Positions 36,289 through 47,077 are shown, numbered from the stretch's first letter. The stretch: DNA of 64,000 bases from Hyphomicrobiales bacterium (GCA_900469625.1 UBXV01000038.1:1-64000), one strand, 5' to 3'. Notes: generated by a model not told the origin, from the sequence alone. Numbers and translations are program-made.

Positions 36289-37574
36289 CCAGACCGCTCG
36301 TTCTTAGAAACCTCCGCATCATCGACCCCTCGCGCAATCTCGATGAAACCGGCACGGTTATCGTCGGTGACGACGGCCGGATCCTCGCTGCAGGCAAGGA
36401 TGCCCACAACCAGGGCACGCCGGACGGCGCCTTCGTCAAGGACTGCGACGGGCTGACGGCCGTACCGGGCCTCGTCGATGCGCGTGTCTTTGTCGGCGAG
36501 CCGGGTGCCGAACATCGCGAAACGATCGAATCGGCGTCGCGGGCGGCCGCGGTCGGCGGCGTGACGTCCTTCATCTCGATGCCGGACACAGACCCCGTCA
36601 TCGACGACATCGCGCTCGTCGAATTCATGCAGAAGACGGCGCGCGACAAGGCGCTGGTCAATGTCTATCCGGCAGCTGCGATGACCAAGGGTCTCGCCGG
36701 CGAAGAGATGACCGAATTCGGGCTGCTGCGCGAGGCAGGCGCGGTCTGCTTTACCAACGGCCGCCGGGCGATCCACGACACACTGATGCTGCGCCGTGCG
36801 ATGACCTATGCCCGCGAGTTTGGCGCCGTCATCGCGCTCGAAACACGCGACAAGTATCTCGGCAACGGCGTGATGAACGAGGGGCTGCTTGCAAGCTGGC
36901 TCGGTCTTGCCGGCGTGCCGCGCGAGGCGGAGATCATCCCGCTCGAACGCGACCTGCGCATCGCCAGCCTCACCAAGGCCGCCTACCACGCCGCCAAGAT
37001 CTCGGTTCCCGAATCGGCCGACGCCGTGCTGACGGCCCGCAACCGCGGCGCCAACGTTACCTGCGGCATCTCGATCAACCATCTTGGGCTCAACGAGAAC
37101 GACATCGGCGAGTACCGGACATTCTTCAAGCTCTCGCCGCCCCTGCGCCGAGAGGACGACCGGGTCGCGATGGCGGAAGCCCTTGCCAACGGCACCATCG
37201 ACATCATCGTTTCCTCGCACGATCCCCAGGACGTCGACACCAAGCGCCTGCCGTTTTCCGACGCCGAGAACGGCGCGATCGGGCTCGAGACGATGCTTGC
37301 GGCCGCCCTGCGTCTCTACAACAGCGGTCAGGTGCCCCTGATGCGGCTTATCGATGCGATGTCGACGCGCCCCGCCGCGATCTTCGGACTGGACGCCGGC
37401 ACGCTGAAGCCGGGTGCCAAGGCCGACATCACGGTCATCGACCTCGAAGAGCCCTGGGTCCTCCACAAGGAAGCGATCGTTTCGCGGTCCAAGAACACGC
37501 CATTCGAAAATGCGCGCTTTACCGGGCGGGTTGTGCAAACCTATGTTGCCGGCAAGCTCGTGCATTCGGCATAA
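36285..37574 (+). CDS. pyrC: Dihydroorotase-like PyrC', probably inactive structural partner of PyrB
   Basis: A 429-residue amidohydrolase-fold protein of the dihydroorotase family. Active dihydroorotases have Asp-x-His-x-His-x-Arg (typically PGLIDIHVHLREPG) as metal ligands; here the same place reads [14 protein letters not shown], with R67 and F69 instead of the two His. The catalytic-Asp motif usually TDHAPH is SSHDPQ. The rest of the scaffold is kept ([40 protein letters not shown]). This fits PyrC' of Pseudomonas, which lacks activity but assembles with PyrB. An active pyrC should be elsewhere in the genome. Translation is coupled to pyrB. Confidence 0.9.
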   Translation: MTRPLVLRNLRIIDPSRNLDETGTVIVGDDGRILAAGKDAHNQGTPDGAFVKDCDGLTAVPGLVDARVFVGEPGAEHRETIESASRAAAVGGVTSFISMPDTDPVIDDIALVEFMQKTARDKALVNVYPAAAMTKGLAGEEMTEFGLLREAGAVCFTNGRRAIHDTLMLRRAMTYAREFGAVIALETRDKYLGNGVMNEGLLASWLGLAGVPREAEIIPLERDLRIASLTKAAYHAAKISVPESADAVLTARNRGANVTCGISINHLGLNENDIGEYRTFFKLSPPLRREDDRVAMAEALANGTIDIIVSSHDPQDVDTKRLPFSDAENGAIGLETMLAAALRLYNSGQVPLMRLIDAMSTRPAAIFGLDAGTLKPGAKADITVIDLEEPWVLHKEAIVSRSKNTPFENARFTGRVVQTYVAGKLVHSA

Positions 37575-37601
37575 GCGACAGCGGTCGCGCGGGAGGAACC
37601 G

Positions 37602-38213
37602 GTGGATCTATTTTCCTGGCAGCTCGGGCTGCCCCTGACAGCCTTGAGCCTCGCCTTCGGCTACCTGTTGGGCTCGATCCCCTTCGGGCTCATCCTGACG
37701 CGCATGGCCGGCCTTGGCGACGTTCGAAAGATCGGCTCGGGCAATATCGGCGCCACCAACGTCCTGCGCACCGGCAACAAGAAGCTTGCCGCGGCAACGC
37801 TTCTTCTTGATGCCCTGAAAGGCACGGCGGCGGCCGCGATCGCATCGCACTGGGGTGTCGAAGCCGGCATCGCCGCCGGCCTTGCAGCCTTCCTCGGCCA
37901 CCTCTACCCGGTCTGGCTCGACTTCAAGGGCGGCAAGGGCGTGGCCACCTATATCGGCGTGCTACTCGGCCTCGTGCCGTGGATGGTTCTCGTCTTTGCC
38001 GCGATCTGGCTGGCGATGGCGAAACTCAGCCGCTATTCCTCGCTTTCGGCCCTGGTTGCAACGGCGGTCATTCCGGTTGTACTCTACTTTGCAGGACACG
38101 AGAAAGTCGCTCTGCTGTTCGCGGTCATGACCCTGATCACATGGGTGAAGCATCGCGCCAACATCAAACGGCTGCTCGCAGGTACCGAGAGCAGGATCGG
38201 AGACAAGGGATAA
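37602..38213 (+). CDS. plsY: Glycerol-3-phosphate acyltransferase PlsY
   Basis: A 203-residue polytopic membrane enzyme that acylates glycerol-3-phosphate from acyl-phosphate in the first step of phospholipid synthesis. Family motifs: [20 protein letters not shown] with the SIPFG loop, [19 protein letters not shown] and [20 protein letters not shown]. Start is GTG at 37602, with GGGAGGAA just upstream. Its TAA overlaps the ATG of dprA by one base. Confidence 0.96.
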   Translation: MDLFSWQLGLPLTALSLAFGYLLGSIPFGLILTRMAGLGDVRKIGSGNIGATNVLRTGNKKLAAATLLLDALKGTAAAAIASHWGVEAGIAAGLAAFLGHLYPVWLDFKGGKGVATYIGVLLGLVPWMVLVFAAIWLAMAKLSRYSSLSALVATAVIPVVLYFAGHEKVALLFAVMTLITWVKHRANIKRLLAGTESRIGDKG

Positions 38214-39364
38214 TGTTGGATGTCAGCGCACGACGAACCGGAGTTGCGCTGACCGATCAACAAAAGATGTCCTGGCTGCGGCTCATCCGCAGCGACAATG
38301 TCGGCCCGGTCACCTTCCGCGATCTGATCAATCATTTCGGCACCGCCGACGCTGCACTCGACGCGCTTCCGGAACTCTCCAGGCGCGGCGCCGGCGCGCG
38401 AACCTTCCGTGTCGCAACAACCGCCGAAGCGGAACGCGAATTCGAAATCGCCCACCGTCTCGGCGCGACCTTCATCGCCATCGGCGAACCGAACTACCCC
38501 TTCGCTCTGCGCCAGATCGACGGCGCCCCTCCTCTTCTTGCAGTTAAGGGCAACCTCGATGCCGCAAGACGTCCGTCGCTCGGCATCGTCGGCTCGCGCA
38601 ATGCCTCGGTCAGCGGCGCGAAATTTGCCGGCATGATGGCGCGTGACGCCGGACAGGCCGGTTACACGATCACGTCGGGACTTGCGCGCGGCATAGACAC
38701 CGCCGCCCACAGAGCAAGTCTTGCGAGCGGAACGATCGCCGTGCTTGCGGGCGGTATCGACCGGCCCTATCCGCCCGAAAACATCGGGCTCCTCGACGAC
38801 ATCATGGCTGGCGAAGGCCTGGCCGTCAGCGAGATGCCGTTCGGATGGGAGCCGCGTGCGCGCGATTTCCCGCGACGCAACCGCCTGATCGCCGGCATCA
38901 GCCTTGGCGTGGCGGTCGTCGAGGCGGCCAACCGCTCCGGTTCACTGATTACGGCGCGTTATGCCGCCGACTTCGGCCGCCTGGTGTTTGCCGTTCCCGG
39001 ATCGCCGCTTGACCCGCGTTGCCACGGCACCAACGACCTTCTCAAGCAGGGGGCCATCGTCACGACGACATCGCACGATGTACTCGATGCCCTCGCCCCG
39101 CTCAGCCAGCCTACCTTGCCTTTTCCGACGGGAGCCAGTGAGCCGGCCCAGGAATTCCCCTCGAGACAACCGCAACCGCTCGCTGACCGTGACCGCGTGA
39201 CCATCACCGATGCGCTCGGCCCGACGCCCGTCGATATAGACGACGTCATTCGCCATACCGGGCTGCCCGCGGCCGAGGTTTACCTGGCACTGATCGAGCT
39301 CGACCTCGCCGGCCGCCTCAACCGCCATGCGTCGGGCCTCGTGTCGCTCGAAGGCGAGCAATAA
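38213..39364 (+). CDS. dprA: DNA processing protein DprA (Smf)
   Basis: A 383-residue DprA. A SAM-like N-terminal region ([20 protein letters not shown]) leads into the Rossmann fold with [20 protein letters not shown] and [19 protein letters not shown], then [16 protein letters not shown] and [20 protein letters not shown]. The C-terminal winged-helix (about the last 60 residues, [20 protein letters not shown]) is the DML1 domain. DprA loads RecA on incoming single-stranded DNA in transformable bacteria; the role in rhizobia is unclear. The start overlaps the plsY stop (TAATG). Confidence 0.95.
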   Translation: MLDVSARRTGVALTDQQKMSWLRLIRSDNVGPVTFRDLINHFGTADAALDALPELSRRGAGARTFRVATTAEAEREFEIAHRLGATFIAIGEPNYPFALRQIDGAPPLLAVKGNLDAARRPSLGIVGSRNASVSGAKFAGMMARDAGQAGYTITSGLARGIDTAAHRASLASGTIAVLAGGIDRPYPPENIGLLDDIMAGEGLAVSEMPFGWEPRARDFPRRNRLIAGISLGVAVVEAANRSGSLITARYAADFGRLVFAVPGSPLDPRCHGTNDLLKQGAIVTTTSHDVLDALAPLSQPTLPFPTGASEPAQEFPSRQPQPLADRDRVTITDALGPTPVDIDDVIRHTGLPAAEVYLALIELDLAGRLNRHASGLVSLEGEQ

Positions 39365-39624
39365 AACTTCTTGTTTGCGCACGATCCTGTCGACAACCGG
39401 CAACACAAAAGTACATTCGCAGATACGAAGAAAATGCGTCCGGCTCAATTAAAACGCGATGTGTTTACCCGTTCCCGCGATGGCTGCATAACGCCGCCCT
39501 GTCGCTATTTTGAAGGAAACCCCTTGACCGCGCTCGAATCCCTGTCCATTTCGGGGCATCGATATTCGGCGACGCTCGGTGCGAACAGCGCTGGTGCAGT
39601 GCCAAACCCGGTTGTCTCAGAAAA

Positions 39625-42309
39625 ATGACGATGAATGTTGTAGTGGTGGAATCGCCTTCGAAGGCAAAGACGATCAACAAGTACCTCGGCCCCGGCTACA
39701 AGGTTCTTGCATCGTTCGGCCATGTGCGGGATCTGCCTGCCAAGGACGGCTCCGTGCGTCCTGACGAAGATTTTGAGATGTCCTGGGAGGTCGACGCCGC
39801 GTCGGCCAAACGCATGAAGGATATCGCAGATGCCGTGAAGGCATCCGATGGCCTGATCCTCGCGACCGACCCGGATCGCGAAGGTGAAGCGATTTCCTGG
39901 CATGTGCTCGATCTTCTGCGCAAGAAGAAGGTGCTCGGCGACAAGCCGGTCAAGCGGGTGGCGTTCAACGCCATTACCAAGAAGGCCGTTCTCGACGCCA
40001 TCGCCCATCCGCGCGAACTCGACATCCCGCTGGTCGATGCCTATCTGGCACGGCGCGCGCTCGACTATCTCGTCGGCTTCAACCTGTCGCCGGTGCTGTG
40101 GCGCAAGCTGCCCGGAGCGCGCTCCGCCGGCCGCGTCCAGTCGGTGACGCTGCGGCTGGTCTGCGACCGCGAATCGGAAATCGAACGGTTCGTCTCCGAA
40201 GAATACTGGAACCTGTCAGCGCTCCTGAAGACGCCGCGCGGCGACGAATTCGAGGCACGCCTCGTCTCGGCGGACGGAAAGCGTCTGGCCCCGCGTGCCA
40301 TCGGCAATGGCGAGGAAGCCAACCGGCTGAAGAGCCTGCTCGATGGCGCGACCTATGTGGTCGACAGCATCGAGGCCAAGCCGGTCAAGCGGAACCCCTC
40401 ACCGCCATTCACCACATCGACCTTGCAGCAGGCGGCCTCGTCGAAGCTCGGCTTCTCCGCGTCGCGCACCATGCAGGTCGCACAGAAGCTCTACGAAGGC
40501 GTCGATATCGGCGGGGAAACCGTCGGTCTGATCACCTATATGCGTACCGATGGCGTGCAGATGGCGCCGGAGTCGATCGAAGCCGCCCGTGAGGCGATCG
40601 GAAGCCAGTTCGGCAACCGCTACCTGCCGGAAAAGCCGCGCATCTATTCGACAAAGGCGAAAAACGCCCAGGAAGCGCACGAGGCCATCCGTCCGACCGA
40701 CTTCAACAGGACGCCGGATCAGGTTCGCCGTTTCCTCGATGGCGACATGCTGAAGCTTTACGATCTCGTCTGGAAGCGCGGTATCGCCAGCCAGATGGCC
40801 TCTGCCGAGATTGAGCGCACGACCGCCGAAATTACCGCCGACAACGCCGGCAACAAGGCCGGCCTGCGCGCCACCGGCTCGGTCATTCGTTTCGATGGCT
40901 TCATTGCCGCCTATACCGATGCAAAGGAAGACGGCGAGCAGACCGACGACGGCGACGAAGACGGCCGCCTGCCGGAGATCAATGCCCGCGAAAGCCTGGC
41001 CAAGCAGAAGATCAACGCCTCCCAGCATTTCACCGAGCCGCCGCCGCGCTACTCGGAAGCAACGCTGATCAAGAAGATGGAAGAGCTCGGCATCGGCCGT
41101 CCTTCCACCTATGCGGCGACTGTCACCACCCTGCTCGATCGCGACTACATCTCCAACGACAAGCGCAAGCTCGTGCCCCAGGCCAAGGGACGGCTCGTCA
41201 CGGCGTTTCTGGAGAGCTTCTTCACGCGTTATGTCGGCTACGACTTCACCGCGTCGCTCGAGGAAAAGCTCGACCAGGTCTCGGCCGGCGAGGTCAACTG
41301 GAAGGATGTCCTTCGCGATTTCTGGAAGGATTTCTTCGCCCAGATCGAGGAAACCAAGGAACTGCGCGTTACCAACGTGCTCGACGCGCTGAACGAGGAA
41401 CTGGCACCGCTGGTCTTCCCCAAGCGCGAAGACGGCAGCGATCCGCGCATCTGCCAGGTTTGCGGCACGGGCAAGCTGTCGCTGAAGCTCGGCAAGTACG
41501 GCGCCTTCGTCGGCTGCTCGAACTACCCTGAATGCAATTTCACCCGCCAGCTTTCCTCCGACGGCAACAGCGACGCCGAGGCTTCGGTCTCGAACGAACC
41601 GCAGGCGCTGGGCAAGGATCCGCATACGGGCGAGGAAATCACGCTGCGAAGCGGCCGCTTCGGCCCCTATGTCCAGCGCGGCGACGGCAAGGAAGCCAAG
41701 CGCTCAAGCCTGCCCAAGGGCTGGACGCCGTCCACCATCGACCACGAGAAAGCCGTGGCTCTGCTCTCGTTGCCGCGCGACATCGGCGCACACCCCGAGA
41801 CCGGCAAGATGATCTCGTCGGGCCTTGGCCGCTACGGGCCATTCGTGCTGCATGACGGCACCTATGCCAATGTCGAATCGATCGAAGACGTGTTCTCGAT
41901 CGGCCTGAACCGCGCCGTGTCGGTGCTTGCCGACAAGCAGTCGAAGGCCGGCGCCGGTCGTGGCCGTGCGGCTGCCGTCGCACTGAAGGAACTGGGCGAG
42001 CACCCGGAAGGTGGCCCGGTCACCGTCCGCGACGGTCGCTACGGACCCTATGTCAACTGGGGCAAGGTGAACGCGACCCTGCCGCAGGGCAAGGACCCGC
42101 AGTCCGTGACGGTCGAAGAGGCGCTCGCGCTCATCGCCGAACGCGCGGCCAAGAGCGGCACCGGCAAGGGCAAGGCAACGAAGGCCAAGGCAAAAACGGC
42201 GACGAAGTCGACGAAGGCTGCGGCTGACGGTGCGACCAAGAAGGCCACCAAGGCCAAGGCGCCCGCCAAAGCAAAACCAAAGACGGCCGCGAAGGCCAAG
42301 AAGGACTGA
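39625..42309 (+). CDS. topA: DNA topoisomerase I
   Basis: An 894-residue type IA topoisomerase that relaxes negative supercoils. The Toprim domain starts VVVESPSKAKTINKYLG and contains ATDPDREGEAISWH. The nucleophile is Tyr305 in GLITYMRTDGVQ. One C4 zinc ribbon (CQVCGTGKLSLKLG...GCSNYPEC) is followed by repeated C-terminal modules (RSGRFGPYVQRGD, GLGRYGPFVLHDG, RDGRYGPYVNWGKV) and a Lys/Ala-rich tail that binds DNA. It is the target of YjhX in E. coli, and a YjhX-like gene is 13 kb away. The 260-bp gap upstream (39365-39624) has no clear promoter match. Confidence 0.97.
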   Translation: MTMNVVVVESPSKAKTINKYLGPGYKVLASFGHVRDLPAKDGSVRPDEDFEMSWEVDAASAKRMKDIADAVKASDGLILATDPDREGEAISWHVLDLLRKKKVLGDKPVKRVAFNAITKKAVLDAIAHPRELDIPLVDAYLARRALDYLVGFNLSPVLWRKLPGARSAGRVQSVTLRLVCDRESEIERFVSEEYWNLSALLKTPRGDEFEARLVSADGKRLAPRAIGNGEEANRLKSLLDGATYVVDSIEAKPVKRNPSPPFTTSTLQQAASSKLGFSASRTMQVAQKLYEGVDIGGETVGLITYMRTDGVQMAPESIEAAREAIGSQFGNRYLPEKPRIYSTKAKNAQEAHEAIRPTDFNRTPDQVRRFLDGDMLKLYDLVWKRGIASQMASAEIERTTAEITADNAGNKAGLRATGSVIRFDGFIAAYTDAKEDGEQTDDGDEDGRLPEINARESLAKQKINASQHFTEPPPRYSEATLIKKMEELGIGRPSTYAATVTTLLDRDYISNDKRKLVPQAKGRLVTAFLESFFTRYVGYDFTASLEEKLDQVSAGEVNWKDVLRDFWKDFFAQIEETKELRVTNVLDALNEELAPLVFPKREDGSDPRICQVCGTGKLSLKLGKYGAFVGCSNYPECNFTRQLSSDGNSDAEASVSNEPQALGKDPHTGEEITLRSGRFGPYVQRGDGKEAKRSSLPKGWTPSTIDHEKAVALLSLPRDIGAHPETGKMISSGLGRYGPFVLHDGTYANVESIEDVFSIGLNRAVSVLADKQSKAGAGRGRAAAVALKELGEHPEGGPVTVRDGRYGPYVNWGKVNATLPQGKDPQSVTVEEALALIAERAAKSGTGKGKATKAKAKTATKSTKAAADGATKKATKAKAPAKAKPKTAAKAKKD

Positions 42310-42311
42310 TC

Positions 42312-44681
42312 TTGACCAGAATACCGCGCGACCCGACCCAAAGATCCGGAAAAGGCTCCGGCAGGAAAGAGGGCCGCGCGGCAAAGGCCGCGCCGGCACC
42401 GGAGAAAACCGCGATCATCCACGGCGCGGTGCCTCCGCGCGACGTGCTGATGCGGTTCATTGCCGAGAATCCGGACCGCGCCTCCAAGCGGGAAATTGCC
42501 AAGGCTTTCGGCCTCAAGGGCGACACCCGCGTCGAACTCAAGGCATTGCTGCGCTCGCTGGAAGCGGACGGGCTGGTCGAGAAGAAGCGCAAGTCGCTTG
42601 TGCGCCCCGGCGCCCTTCCGCCTGTGGCCGTTCTCGATATCACCGTGCGCGACGTCGATGGCGAATTGATCGGCCGTCCGGCCGAGTGGCTGGATGAGGA
42701 CGGCGTTGCGCCGGCCGTACTGATCAAGCAGTCGACGGTTGGCAAGGAAAAAGGCAAGACGCCGGTCGGCGGCCTTGGCGACCGTGTGCTTGCCAAGATC
42801 TTCCCGGCCAAGGACCGGGGTGGTCCTGCCTATACCGCACGCATCATCAAGGTGCTCGACAAGCGCAAGGACGCGGTCCTCGGCGTTTTCCGCGCGACCC
42901 CCGGTGGCGGTGGCCGACTGATGCCGATCGAGAAACGCGGCGAGGAAATCCTTGTCGATCCTGATTTCGTCGGCGATGCCAAGGACGGCGACCTGATCGA
43001 GGTTCAGCTGACCCGCCTTGGCCGCTACGGCCTGCCGCGTGCCCAGGTTCAAAACGTCGTCGGTTCCGTCGCATCGGAAAAGGCGATTTCGATGATCGCC
43101 ATCTATGCCCACGGGATACCGCACGTCTTCCCCGAGCGCGTCATGCAGGAAGCCGCGGACGCCGGCCCCGCCACGATGGCGCACCGGGAAGACTGGCGCT
43201 CACTGCCGCTGATCACCATCGACCCTGCCGATGCCAAGGACCACGACGATGCGGTCCATGCGGAGCCGGACACCTCCGAGGACAATCCGGGCGGCGTCAT
43301 CGTCACCGTCGCGATCGCCGACGTTTCCTGGTATGTCAGGCCGAAGTCGGCGCTCGATCTCGAGGCGCTGAAGCGTGGCAATTCCGTCTATTTCCCCGAT
43401 CGAGTCGTTCCGATGCTGCCCGAGCGGATCTCCAACGATCTCTGCTCGCTGAAGGAAGGCGTCGACCGGCCGGCGCTCGCCGTTCGCATGCGCTTTTCCA
43501 AGGAAGGCCGCAAGGCGGGCCATACCTTCCACCGCATCATGATGAGAAGTGCTGCCAAGCTCTCCTATCAGCAGGCCCAGGCGGCGATCGACGGCAACCC
43601 CGACGACAAGACCGGCCCGATCCTCGAAACGATCCTGAAGCCTCTGTGGGAGGGATACCGCATCCTGACGCGCGGTCGTGACCGCCGCCAGCCGCTCGAA
43701 TTGAACATGCCCGAGCGCAAGATCATCCTGAAGCCCGACGGCACGGTCGATCGCGTCTTCGTGCCCGACCGCCTCGACGCGCACAAGCTCATCGAAGAGA
43801 TGATGATCCAGGCGAACGTCGCTGCCGCCGAGACGCTCGAACAGAAGCGCCAGGTGCTGATCTACCGCGTGCACGACCAGCCCTCGCTGGCCAAGCAGGA
43901 GAGCCTGCGCGAGTTCCTCGCCACGCTCGACATCGCGCTGGTCAAGGGCGGTAACATGCGCTCCAACCACTTCAACGGCATCCTGTCCAAGGCAGAGGGC
44001 AAGCCGTTCGAGACCATGGTCAACGAGATGGTGCTGCGCTCCCAGAGCCAGGCGATCTACAGCCCCGAGAACATCGGCCATTTCGGCCTGAACCTTTTGA
44101 AATACGCGCACTTCACCTCGCCCATCCGGCGCTACGCCGATCTCATCGTGCACCGGGCGCTCGTGTCCTCGCTCGGGCTCGGCGAAGGCGGCCTGACGCC
44201 GCAGGAAGAAGCTGTTCTCGACGATATCGCCGCCGAAATCTCAACCTTCGAGCGCCGCGCCATGGCTGCCGAGCGCGACACCGTCGACCGGCTGATCGCC
44301 CATCACCTCAACGGCCGCATCGGCGAGGAATTCGAGGGACGTGTCGCCGGCGTGACCAAGGCGGGACTTTTTGTCACCCTGCCCGCCTATGGCGCCAACG
44401 GCTTCGTGCCTATATCCACGCTCGGGCGAGACTATTTCATCTATGATGAAGCCCATCAGGCCCTTTCCGGCGAAAAGACCGGGCTCGGCTTCCGTCTTGG
44501 CGATCAGGTCGAGGTCAAGCTGGTCGAAGCGGTGCCGCTTGCCGGCGCGCTTCGCTTCGAAATGCTCAGCGAAGGGCGCAAGATGCCGACCGCCACGCGC
44601 TCTTTCCACAAGTCGGGGCGTCGTGATCGCTCGGGCCCGCGCAAAAAGCCGGGAACACGACCGCCACGCGGAAAGCGCTAG
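42312..44681 (+). CDS. rnr: Ribonuclease R
   Basis: A 789-residue 3'-5' exoribonuclease of the RNase II family that digests structured RNA. An N-terminal winged helix (DVLMRFIAENPDRASKREIA) precedes cold-shock-like domains, the RNB domain with the metal site TIDPADAKDHDDAVHAEP and ADLIVHRALVSSLGL, and a C-terminal S1 domain (GRVAGVTKAGLFVTLPAYGA) with a basic tail. Start is TTG at 42312, two bases after the topA stop, with AAGGA seven bases before it inside topA, so translation is probably coupled. Confidence 0.95.
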   Translation: MTRIPRDPTQRSGKGSGRKEGRAAKAAPAPEKTAIIHGAVPPRDVLMRFIAENPDRASKREIAKAFGLKGDTRVELKALLRSLEADGLVEKKRKSLVRPGALPPVAVLDITVRDVDGELIGRPAEWLDEDGVAPAVLIKQSTVGKEKGKTPVGGLGDRVLAKIFPAKDRGGPAYTARIIKVLDKRKDAVLGVFRATPGGGGRLMPIEKRGEEILVDPDFVGDAKDGDLIEVQLTRLGRYGLPRAQVQNVVGSVASEKAISMIAIYAHGIPHVFPERVMQEAADAGPATMAHREDWRSLPLITIDPADAKDHDDAVHAEPDTSEDNPGGVIVTVAIADVSWYVRPKSALDLEALKRGNSVYFPDRVVPMLPERISNDLCSLKEGVDRPALAVRMRFSKEGRKAGHTFHRIMMRSAAKLSYQQAQAAIDGNPDDKTGPILETILKPLWEGYRILTRGRDRRQPLELNMPERKIILKPDGTVDRVFVPDRLDAHKLIEEMMIQANVAAAETLEQKRQVLIYRVHDQPSLAKQESLREFLATLDIALVKGGNMRSNHFNGILSKAEGKPFETMVNEMVLRSQSQAIYSPENIGHFGLNLLKYAHFTSPIRRYADLIVHRALVSSLGLGEGGLTPQEEAVLDDIAAEISTFERRAMAAERDTVDRLIAHHLNGRIGEEFEGRVAGVTKAGLFVTLPAYGANGFVPISTLGRDYFIYDEAHQALSGEKTGLGFRLGDQVEVKLVEAVPLAGALRFEMLSEGRKMPTATRSFHKSGRRDRSGPRKKPGTRPPRGKR

Positions 44682-44722
44682 GCAATGATGTGGCCGGCGA
44701 CGGCGACAAGGAGAGAATTCAC

Positions 44723-45178
44723 ATGACGGCAACGGACAAGGAAACGCTTCATCTCGGAGGTCATGCCACCGAGGAACGTCCTGTCGGCCGCGCCATGCGC
44801 CGCGGCTTTCTCGGCGCCTGCCCTGCCTGCGGCAGCGGCAAGCTATTCCGCAGTTACGTCAAGGCGGTCGATGCGTGCGCGGCCTGCGGCGAACGCATGG
44901 ATCACCAGCGCGCTGACGACTTTCCGCCCTATATCGTCGTCACCATCGTCGGCCACCTGGTGCTCGTCGGCTACATGATGACCGATATGATCCTGCCGTT
45001 GAACTCGTGGCAGCATCTTGCCATCTGGACACCGATCACGGTGATAAGCTCGCTGGCGCTGCTGCAGCCGATCAAGGGTGCCGTTATCGGCCTGCAGTGG
45101 GCGCTGAAGATGCACGGCTTCGGCGGCCAGGAAGATGCCCCCGAGGATGTCCTACCGGCACGAGACCCCTCCGCATGA
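44723..45178 (+). CDS. DUF983 membrane protein
   Basis: A 151-residue protein of the DUF983 family of unknown function. It has an N-terminal zinc-ribbon-like CPACGSGKLFRS...ACAACGERMDH, then two membrane helices (VVTIVGHLVLVGYMMTDMIL and IWTPITVISSLALLQPIKGA). Start at 44723 has AAGGAGAG upstream. It overlaps the next gene by four bases (ATGA). Confidence 0.9.
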   Translation: MTATDKETLHLGGHATEERPVGRAMRRGFLGACPACGSGKLFRSYVKAVDACAACGERMDHQRADDFPPYIVVTIVGHLVLVGYMMTDMILPLNSWQHLAIWTPITVISSLALLQPIKGAVIGLQWALKMHGFGGQEDAPEDVLPARDPSA

Positions 45179-45879
45179 CGCAAGGACGCCAAAGCGTCCC
45201 TCCGGCATCAAACGGCCCCGAGCGGCGCGTGAGGCCACGAGACGCAGCGTCGATCATGCTGCTCGACCGCTCTGGAAGCGGCGTGCGGGTGTTGATGGGA
45301 CGCCGCAGCAGCGCCCATGCCTTCATGCCCGACGTATACGTCTTTCCCGGTGGCCGAAGAGATCCGACCGACCACCGTCTGGCATTTTCGAGCGACCTCA
45401 ACCCCGTTGTTCTCCAGTCGCTGAAAAGCGTTGTGGGGCAACCGGTCAGTGACGCCCGTGCCAGGGCGCTGGCGCTGGCAGCGCTGCGGGAGCTTTACGA
45501 GGAAGCGGGTGTTCCCCTTGGCTTGAGCCACATGGAAACGGAAGCGCCCCTGCCCTTTCTTCCAGATCTTGCAAACTTGCGCTATATGGCTCGTGCCATA
45601 ACTCCTCCGGGGCACTCGAGGCGGTTCGATACACGCTTTTTCGCGATCTTCGCGGACGAAGCCGACGTCGATACGTCGAGCGTTCTGGAAAGCCGGGAGC
45701 TCCAGGATTTGCAGTGGATCGATGTCAACGACCTGCCCTCGCTCCGGATACCGGAGATAACCGCCATCATCCTCGCGGATCTGAGAAGCGGCCTTAATGC
45801 GGACCCGACGCTTCCCTATGAGCGCTCCGTGCCTTTCTATTTCACGCGCCGTGGGCGGTTCATCCGCACGCTTCTCTAA
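45175..45879 (+). CDS. NUDIX hydrolase
   Basis: A 234-residue NUDIX protein. The Nudix box is present around residues 95-115 (ALAALRELYEEAGVPLG, matching RE-x2-EE-x-G), after VFPGGRRDPTDHRL. The family hydrolyses nucleoside diphosphates linked to another group; the longer form resembles those related to human NUDT19-like enzymes and may act on CoA or nucleotide derivatives, but I cannot assign a substrate. ATG at 45175 overlaps the DUF983 stop. Confidence 0.87.
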   Translation: MTQGRQSVPPASNGPERRVRPRDAASIMLLDRSGSGVRVLMGRRSSAHAFMPDVYVFPGGRRDPTDHRLAFSSDLNPVVLQSLKSVVGQPVSDARARALALAALRELYEEAGVPLGLSHMETEAPLPFLPDLANLRYMARAITPPGHSRRFDTRFFAIFADEADVDTSSVLESRELQDLQWIDVNDLPSLRIPEITAIILADLRSGLNADPTLPYERSVPFYFTRRGRFIRTLL

Positions 45880-45892
45880 GGACCACAGCCGC

Positions 45893-47077
45893 ATGTCACA
45901 GCCGACGCCCGGGTGCCCAGCACCGGTTGAGGAAATTCACTGGCCGTCGCTGATTGCCGCGGTCTCCGCCATCAGCGCCGTCGGCATCGCCATCGGTCTT
46001 GGGCTGCCGCTGCTGTCGATCATCATGGAAAAGCGCGGCATCTCGTCGACGCTGATTGGCCTCAATTCGGCCATGGCGGGTCTCGCCTCCATGGTGGCAG
46101 CCTCGTTCACCACCAAGTTCGCCCATCGCCACGGCGTCGCGCCCACGATGCTCTGGGCCGTGCTCCTGGCCGCCATCAGTGCCTTCGGCTTCTACTACAT
46201 CACCAATTTCTGGCTCTGGTTTCCGCTGCGCGTCCTTTTTCACGGCGCGATCACCGTCCTGTTCATCCTGTCGGAGTTCTGGATCAACGCCACGGCCCCG
46301 CCGGCAAGACGTGGCTTCGTGCTTGGCATCTATGGCACTGGCCTGTCGCTGGGCTTCCTCACCGGGCCCCTGCTGTTCTCCATCCTTGGCAGCGAAGGCG
46401 TCCTGCCTTTCGTCGTCGGCGCTGGCGTCATCCTGCTTGCAGCCGTGCCGATCGTCATCGCGCGCAATGAGAGCCCCGTGATCGACGAGAAGCCGGACCG
46501 GCACTTCGTGCGCTATATATTCCTCGTGCCCACGGCCACCGCTGCCGTCTTCATCTTCGGCGCGGTCGAATCAGGCGGACTGTCGCTCTTTCCGATCTAC
46601 GGAACGCGATCGGGCTTCACCGAATCGCAGGCCGCATTGCTGCTGACGGTCATGGGGATCGGCAACTTCATCTTCCAGATTCCGCTCGGCATGTTGTCCG
46701 ATCGCGTGAAGGACCGGCGCACATTGCTGTCGGCGATGACCGTCATCGGCCTTATCGGCGCCCTCTGCCTGCCGATGCTGGCGGAAAGCTGGTTCCTGAT
46801 GGCGGTGGTGCTGCTGTTCTGGGGCGGTTGCGTCTCGGGGCTCTATACGGTCGGCCTCAGCCATCTCGGCTCCCGCTTGCAGGGTTCAGACCTTGCGGCT
46901 GCCAACGCCGCGTTCGTCTTCTCCTATGCGGTCGGCACAGTCGCCGGCCCGCAGGTCATCGGCGCGTCTATGGATGTGGCCGGCAACAACGGCTTTGCCT
47001 GGGCAATTGCCGGGTTTTTCGGCCTTTACGTCGCGCTTTCGGTTGTAAGGATCGTTTTGAATCCAAAACGGCCTTGA
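45893..47077 (+). CDS. Major facilitator superfamily transporter
   Basis: A 394-residue transporter with twelve predicted membrane helices, from LIAAVSAISAVGIAIGLGLP to GFFGLYVALSVVRIVLN. The MFS motif between helices 8 and 9 is seen as GMLSDRVKDRRTLLSAMTVI. Substrate unknown. The start at 45893 is 13 bases after the NUDIX stop, suggesting the same transcript. A promoter for rpmG overlaps its stop codon. Confidence 0.88.
   Translation: MSQPTPGCPAPVEEIHWPSLIAAVSAISAVGIAIGLGLPLLSIIMEKRGISSTLIGLNSAMAGLASMVAASFTTKFAHRHGVAPTMLWAVLLAAISAFGFYYITNFWLWFPLRVLFHGAITVLFILSEFWINATAPPARRGFVLGIYGTGLSLGFLTGPLLFSILGSEGVLPFVVGAGVILLAAVPIVIARNESPVIDEKPDRHFVRYIFLVPTATAAVFIFGAVESGGLSLFPIYGTRSGFTESQAALLLTVMGIGNFIFQIPLGMLSDRVKDRRTLLSAMTVIGLIGALCLPMLAESWFLMAVVLLFWGGCVSGLYTVGLSHLGSRLQGSDLAAANAAFVFSYAVGTVAGPQVIGASMDVAGNNGFAWAIAGFFGLYVALSVVRIVLNPKRP

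Noticed and set aside
36078-37565. 495-codon minus-strand frame opposite pyrC'
   Set aside because: Antisense to a gene whose own product aligns throughout with the dihydroorotase family.
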